64,000 nt of DNA from Pseudoduganella sp. GTDB taxonomy: Bacteria; Pseudomonadota; Gammaproteobacteria; Burkholderiales; Burkholderiaceae_D. The stretch is from contig JAJTCO010000001.1 of NCBI GenBank assembly GCA_021323265.1, positions 124,001 through 188,000 on the forward strand, in the 5' to 3' direction. A program made the translations under genes and the position numbers. The notes below the pieces were generated by a model. The model ran no database searches, was not told the DNA's origin, and worked only from the letters and a program-made list of their open reading frames with translations. This document shows, one piece after another, positions 59,692 through 64,000 of this stretch (position 1 is the stretch's first letter; each line of letters begins with the position of its first letter).

Positions 59692-62264
59692 AGCGCGTGC
59701 TAGCGGCGTTGGCCTGGCTGCTGCTTGGCGCTAGCGCCATGGCGGCCGAGCCGCCGCGCCAGGTCGTGCACATGAACCGGGAATGGCTGTTCGTGCTGGG
59801 CGATCCGAAGGGAGCGGAGGAAAGCGCCTTCAACGATGCCAATTGGGAAGTCGCGCACCTGCCGCATTCATTCAGTACCCCATACTTCCTCGGCAAGCAT
59901 TTCTACGTCGGCTACGGCTGGTACCGCAAGCGCTTCGAAATACCGGCCGCCTGGGCCGGCAAGCAGGTCAGCCTTGAGTTCGACGGCGTGTTCCAGGATG
60001 CCGAAATCTACGTCAACGGACAGCGCGCGGGCCGCCATCGGGGCGGCTACACCGGCTTTTCCATCGATCTCACGCCGTACGTACGCCTTGGCGGCAACAG
60101 CATTGCCGTGCGCGTCAACAACCTGTGGGACGCGACCCTGGCGCCGCGCGCGGGCGAGCACGTGTTCTCGGGCGGCATCTACCGCGACGTGCGCATGGTG
60201 GCGACCGATCCGGTGCATGTCACCTGGTATGGCACCTTCGTGCGCACGCCGGAAGTTGACGCCCGGCGCGCCACGCTGCAGCTGGAGACCGAGATCAGGA
60301 ATGCGTCGGCTGCGCCGCGCACCATATCGCTGCGCTCCCGGGTCTACGATCCGGAAGGTAGGCTGGTGGCGCGCGCCGAGACGCAGGCGACGCTGCAGCC
60401 GGGCAGCGTGGAAACGATCCGGCAGGCGCCGCCGCCATTGGCCGCGCCGCGCCTGTGGAGCCCGCGCAGCCCGGTGCTGTACAAGCTGGTGAGCGGCATC
60501 TATGCTGGCGGCAAGCTGGTGGATGAATTCACGACGCCATTCGGCGTGCGTTCGATCGAATGGACTGCTGAGCGCGGCTTCTTCCTGAATGGCGAACATG
60601 TCTACCTGGTCGGCGCCAATGTGCACCAGGACCACGCCGGCTGGGGCGACGCCGTCACCCGCACAGCGGCAAGGCGCGACGTCCGGATGATCAAGGAGGC
60701 TGGCTTCAACTTCATCCGCGGTTCGCATTATCCGCATTCGCCGGCGTTCAGCCAGGCCACCGACGAACTGGGCGTCTTGTTCTGGTCGGAAGTGGCGTTC
60801 TGGGGCATCGGCGGTTATGGCGCCGATCCCGGCTGGTTCTCCAGCGCCTACCCGCCGGATCCGAAGGACCGGCCAGGGTTCGAGGAAAGCGTGCTGGCCC
60901 AGAGCGCCGAGATGATCCGCATTCACCGCAACCATCCGAGCATCATCGCCTGGAGCAACGGCAACGAGAACTTCTTCACCGTGCCGGAGGCGATGCCTGC
61001 CATGCGCGACTTCATTCGCCGTCAGGTCCGCTTCATGAAGGCGCTCGACCCTTCGCGGCCGGTGGCCATCGGCGGTGCCCAGCGCGGCGAGGTCGACAAG
61101 CTGGGCGATATCGCCGGCTACAACGGCGACGGCGCCACGCTGTTCGGCAACCCCGGTGTGCCAAGCATGGTCTCCGAGTACGGCTCCACCATGGCGGACC
61201 GCCCGGCAGACTTCGCGCCCGGGTGGGGCGAACTGCCGGAAATGCCGAAGCTGAAGGGCGATACACGCGCCTATGCGTGGCGCTACCCCTGGCGTAGCGG
61301 CGAGGCAATCTGGGCTGGTTTCGACCACGGTTCCATTGCTTCCGTGGAGTTTGGGTCGATGGGGATGATCGATTACTTCCGTCTCCCCAAGCGCCAGTAC
61401 TACTGGTACCGCAAGGAGTATGCGGGAATCAATCCGCCTTCATGGCCGGTGGCGGGAACGCCGTACCGCTTGCACCTGGCGGCGGACAAGGCGCGCATCC
61501 TCGGCACGCAAGGCCATGACGACGTGCACCTGGTCGTGACGGTCATGGACAAGGCCCGCCGCGCGCTGAGCAATTCGCCCGAGGTGACGCTGACGGTGGA
61601 AAGCGGGCCCGGCGAATTTCCGACCGGCCGCTCCATCACCTTCCGCAACGACTCACCGGTGGCGATCCGCGACGGCCAGGCAGCCATCGAATTCCGCTCC
61701 TACTATGCCGGCAAGACGCGCATCCGCGCCACGTCGCCGGGCTTGCGGGATGCGACGTTCGATATCGTCACCACGGGTCGGGAGCGATTCGTGGCGGGCG
61801 AAAGTCCGCTTGCCAGGATGCGGCAGGTGGCCGGCCACGGGGGCGCGGCGAAGGCAGGCAGCGTGCCGCAGGACGTCAGCCGCGACCGGCCAACCTCGTC
61901 CAGCCTGACCGCGCCGGGTTCCTCACCGCGCTGGGCCAACGATGGCGACAGCCAGACCAGCTGGCATTCGGCGCCGGGTGCACCGGCCATGTGGGCGGTC
62001 GACCTGGAGAACATCTATGACGTGCGCAGCATCCGGATCGAAGGGCCGGCACCGGCCGCGGGCAGCCTGCTGGTGGAGTCGTCGCGCGACCGGTCGACCT
62101 GGACCCAGGTCGGCACACCGCAGTACCGCGACGGCAGGTTCCAGCTCGACTGCCCGCCCGGGGTGATCAGGGCGCGCTTCATCCGGGTCCGCTTCGAGTC
62201 GCTGCCGGAAGGGCGGGGCGCGAGCATCTCCAATTTTGAGGTGCAAGCCATTCCGGCGAACTGA
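59688..62264 (+). CDS. Glycoside hydrolase family 2 enzyme with C-terminal discoidin-like domain, exported
   Basis: An 858-residue exported GH2 enzyme. The signal peptide is residues 1-20. A jelly-roll (GWYRKRFEIP, VYVNGQRAGRHRGGY-like), an immunoglobulin-like domain and the TIM-barrel follow. The acid/base glutamate is in WSNGNENFF (near 425) and the nucleophile in MVSEYGST (near 493). The last about 130 residues (from GSSPRWANDGDSQTSWHS) form an F5/8 type C (CBM32-like) domain, usually a sugar-binding module. It differs enough from the GH2 at 47898 to suggest another linkage. Its ATG overlaps the halogenase 2 stop (ATGA). It ends the receptor operon, and promoter E follows. Confidence 0.87.
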   Translation: MKRVLAALAWLLLGASAMAAEPPRQVVHMNREWLFVLGDPKGAEESAFNDANWEVAHLPHSFSTPYFLGKHFYVGYGWYRKRFEIPAAWAGKQVSLEFDGVFQDAEIYVNGQRAGRHRGGYTGFSIDLTPYVRLGGNSIAVRVNNLWDATLAPRAGEHVFSGGIYRDVRMVATDPVHVTWYGTFVRTPEVDARRATLQLETEIRNASAAPRTISLRSRVYDPEGRLVARAETQATLQPGSVETIRQAPPPLAAPRLWSPRSPVLYKLVSGIYAGGKLVDEFTTPFGVRSIEWTAERGFFLNGEHVYLVGANVHQDHAGWGDAVTRTAARRDVRMIKEAGFNFIRGSHYPHSPAFSQATDELGVLFWSEVAFWGIGGYGADPGWFSSAYPPDPKDRPGFEESVLAQSAEMIRIHRNHPSIIAWSNGNENFFTVPEAMPAMRDFIRRQVRFMKALDPSRPVAIGGAQRGEVDKLGDIAGYNGDGATLFGNPGVPSMVSEYGSTMADRPADFAPGWGELPEMPKLKGDTRAYAWRYPWRSGEAIWAGFDHGSIASVEFGSMGMIDYFRLPKRQYYWYRKEYAGINPPSWPVAGTPYRLHLAADKARILGTQGHDDVHLVVTVMDKARRALSNSPEVTLTVESGPGEFPTGRSITFRNDSPVAIRDGQAAIEFRSYYAGKTRIRATSPGLRDATFDIVTTGRERFVAGESPLARMRQVAGHGGAAKAGSVPQDVSRDRPTSSSLTAPGSSPRWANDGDSQTSWHSAPGAPAMWAVDLENIYDVRSIRIEGPAPAAGSLLVESSRDRSTWTQVGTPQYRDGRFQLDCPPGVIRARFIRVRFESLPEGRGASISNFEVQAIPAN

Positions 62265-62293
62265 CCGCCGCCTGTTGAATTTTGTTTGATGGC

Positions 62294-62338
62294 TTGGCGG
62301 ATTTTGCAATTGTCCGGCACGTGGGCCGGGACCATCAT
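62294..62338 (+). promoter_or_regulatory. Locus promoter E (shared box), drives the SGNH hydrolase genes
   Basis: The box TTGGCGGATTTTGCAATTG (62294-62312) is followed by -35 TTGTCC (62310-62315), 17 bases and a weak -10 CATCAT (62333-62338). The start codon at 62345 lies about where transcription should begin, so the message may be leaderless. Confidence 0.6.
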
Positions 62339-62344
62339 GTTGAA

Positions 62345-63661
62345 ATGAAGACTTTCCTTAACTGTCTGGCTGCCCTTGCGCTGGCCTCCGCTGCCTCCGG
62401 CATTCATGCCGCCTCCAACGACGAGATCGTGCTGCACGGCGCCAGCACCTTGCAGCCCTGGCGTGTGATGGTCGCAGGCCCGGGCGGCGCCGAACAGGCG
62501 CTGGAGGGCGGCGCGGTCACCATTCCCAAGCCTGCGGGCTCGCACGCGCCGGGCGCTGCGGTCGGCGCGCGGGCCGGCGACGAGGCGGGCATGCGCAACG
62601 CGCTGACGCTGCAGTGGAAGGACGCCTGGGTCGCCAGCCTGCGCTTCGACGGCGGCGCATCCCTGGATTTGCGCGATTACACCGCGGGCGGCACCGTGGC
62701 ATTCGACATCAACGTGGCCGACCTGGAGCAGGGCGGCATCTACTTCGTCATGCGCTGCGGGCCGGAGTGCTACCGCAAGCTGCCCTTTGTCCTGCCGGGG
62801 CGCAAGTTGCAGGGCAAGGGTTGGCAGCGCCTTTCCTTCTCCATGGCATGCTTCGCGCGGGCGCAGGACGACTTCAGCCGCGTCCCGCTGCCTTTCTCCC
62901 TGGAGGCGAACGGCAGCGGCCAGGTGGCGCTGGCGAACATCCGTTTCGTCAAGCGTGGCAAACCAAACACGCCATGCCCGGACTACCTGGCGCAGTCCGT
63001 TACCCCGGAACCCTTGTCCCACGCCTGGGCGCTGGCCAATTGGCCAAAGCGCCACCTGCAAAAGCTGGACGAGAACCGCAAACTGCTCGCTGCCGGCAAG
63101 AACCCGAAGATTGTCTTCATCGGCGACTCCATCACCGAGGGCTGGGAGCATGCCGGGCAGGCGGTGTGGCAGCGCTACTACGCAAAGCATGATGCGGTGG
63201 CGCTGGGCTTTGGCGGCGACCATACGGAGAACGTGCTGTGGCGCCTGCAGCATGGTGAAGTCGATGGCCTGGCGCCCAAGGTTGCGGTCCTGATGATCGG
63301 CACCAACAACGCCGGCGACCGCAATGACGATCCGCAGGCCACCGCGGCCGGCATCAAGGCGATCATCGGCGAATTGCGCCGCCGCTTGCCTGGCACGAAA
63401 GTACTGTTGTTGGCGATATTCCCGCGCGAGCAGCTCCCGGACGCCTTCCTGCGCCGCCTGAACGAGCAGGTCAACGCGCGCATCGCGGGCCTTGCGGACG
63501 GACGTCATGTCTTCTTCGCCAACATCAACGAATCGCTGCTGAACGCCGATGGCACGCTGTCGCGCGAGGTGATGCCCGACCTGCTGCACCTGCACGAGCG
63601 GGGTTACGAGACATGGGCGCGCAGCATCGCCCCCATTTTGCAAGAACTGTTGGCGGAGTAG
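62345..63661 (+). CDS. SGNH/GDSL-type hydrolase with N-terminal ExoP-like carbohydrate-binding domain, exported
   Basis: A 438-residue exported protein. The signal peptide is about residues 1-22. Residues about 30-205 look like the galactose-binding-like domain found at the C terminus of ExoP-type beta-glucosidases (LQWKDAWVASLRFDGG, DLRDY, GGTVAFDINV). The C-terminal SGNH domain has block I GDSITEGW (near 260), GGDHTENVLWRL, IGTNNAGD and the catalytic DLLHLHERGY. Such enzymes remove acetyl groups from polysaccharides. Fusion to a sugar-binding domain supports glycan de-esterification. No Shine-Dalgarno is visible. It is followed four bases later by a second SGNH gene. Confidence 0.85.
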   Translation: MKTFLNCLAALALASAASGIHAASNDEIVLHGASTLQPWRVMVAGPGGAEQALEGGAVTIPKPAGSHAPGAAVGARAGDEAGMRNALTLQWKDAWVASLRFDGGASLDLRDYTAGGTVAFDINVADLEQGGIYFVMRCGPECYRKLPFVLPGRKLQGKGWQRLSFSMACFARAQDDFSRVPLPFSLEANGSGQVALANIRFVKRGKPNTPCPDYLAQSVTPEPLSHAWALANWPKRHLQKLDENRKLLAAGKNPKIVFIGDSITEGWEHAGQAVWQRYYAKHDAVALGFGGDHTENVLWRLQHGEVDGLAPKVAVLMIGTNNAGDRNDDPQATAAGIKAIIGELRRRLPGTKVLLLAIFPREQLPDAFLRRLNEQVNARIAGLADGRHVFFANINESLLNADGTLSREVMPDLLHLHERGYETWARSIAPILQELLAE

Positions 63662-63665
63662 GAAG

Positions 63666-64000
63666 ATGAAGAGCTGGATGCATCATGCCGTGCGTGCCTG
63701 CACGGTGCTGCTCGCGGCCGGTGTCGCGCACACCGCGTTGGCGGCATCATGCGCCACATCGGCGGCGCCGCGCGCAGTCGATTACCCGTGGATGTCAATC
63801 GAACGTTGGCGCCAAATGCATGCCGAGCAAGTGGCGCGCGCAGCGCAGGGCGGCATCGATGTCATGTTTGTCGGCGATTCGCTGACGGAAATGTGGCCCA
63901 AGGCCCTTTGGGACAGCAACTTCGGGCATCTCAAGGCCGCCAACTTCGGTATCGGCGGCGACCATACCGGCAACGTATTGTGGCGCCTGCAGGACCCGGC
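63666..64000 (+). CDS. Second SGNH/GDSL-type hydrolase, 3' end outside the window
   Basis: The first 111 codons of an exported SGNH hydrolase: signal peptide (about residues 1-28), then VDYPWMSIERWRQMHAEQ, block I VGDSLTEMW and GGDHTGNVLWRLQDP. The block spacing and the GGDHT-x-NVLWRLQ stretch are shared with the preceding gene, so the two are paralogues. It lacks the ExoP-like domain. It starts five bases after the previous stop (GGAAG upstream) and is part of the same transcription unit. The catalytic histidine block lies beyond the window. Confidence 0.85.
   Translation, partial: MKSWMHHAVRACTVLLAAGVAHTALAASCATSAAPRAVDYPWMSIERWRQMHAEQVARAAQGGIDVMFVGDSLTEMWPKALWDSNFGHLKAANFGIGGDHTGNVLWRLQDP

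Noticed and set aside
40421..62312. Sigma-54 (-24/-12) reading of the shared box
   Set aside because: TGG and TTGCA-like words occur, but the spacing does not fit TGGCAC-N5-TTGCW in all copies, whereas the 17-base -35/-10 spacing does.

Overview
The window is high-GC DNA (codon third positions almost all G or C) from a Gram-negative bacterium. RecBCD, a CIO-type cytochrome bd oxidase, periplasmic signal peptides and TonB-dependent receptors point to a betaproteobacterium. A giant soluble poly-HAMP hybrid kinase and a TonB/halogenase/glycosidase locus suggest Oxalobacteraceae (Massilia/Duganella/Pseudoduganella-like). No rRNA, tRNA, CRISPR array or intact insertion sequence was seen.

Layout. 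1-3652 (minus): an ABC importer of the branched-chain/amide type (binding protein, two ATPases, one permease, and the first codons of a second permease leaving the window). 3653-3950: a degenerate IS200/IS605-type remnant with two hairpins and the zinc-ribbon tail of TnpB. 3980-8268: an alpha/beta hydrolase divergent from a LysR regulator, then a TonB-dependent receptor. The hydrolase/LysR and receptor/cydA intergenic regions carry the same 16-bp palindrome in the same geometry. 8405-10958: cydA, cydB and a 37-codon third subunit. 10951-16688: a CheR-like protein and a 1629-residue hybrid histidine kinase with six near-identical 92-residue HAMP repeats. 16924-22289: an S9 peptidase, a zinc metallopeptidase, a small exported protein and a PHP-type phosphoesterase. 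22371-25460: a CHASE hybrid kinase. 25533-34497: recC-recB-recD with overlapping start/stop codons. 34477-36804: a sensor kinase whose ATP-binding and HPt residues are degraded. 36835-38590: a PBP7-type endopeptidase and a ThuA-like protein.

38595-64000 is one large carbohydrate-utilisation locus. It holds a sodium/sugar symporter, an aldose epimerase, GH43, GH31 (frameshifted), an esterase, GH39, GH2, two flavin-dependent halogenase-family proteins, GH29, a TonB-dependent receptor, a GH35-like enzyme, a second GH2 with a discoidin-like tail, and two SGNH hydrolases. The set removes xylosyl, arabinosyl, galactosyl, fucosyl and acyl groups, as expected for side-chain removal from a decorated hemicellulose such as fucogalactoxyloglucan or substituted xylan. 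The named substrate is an inference.

The clearest new signal is a shared control element. Five transcription units of this locus begin with the same 19-bp box (consensus TTGGYGNTTTTCGYAATTG), whose 3' end forms the -35 of a 17-bp-spaced promoter. This defines a locus-wide regulon whose regulator is not in the window.
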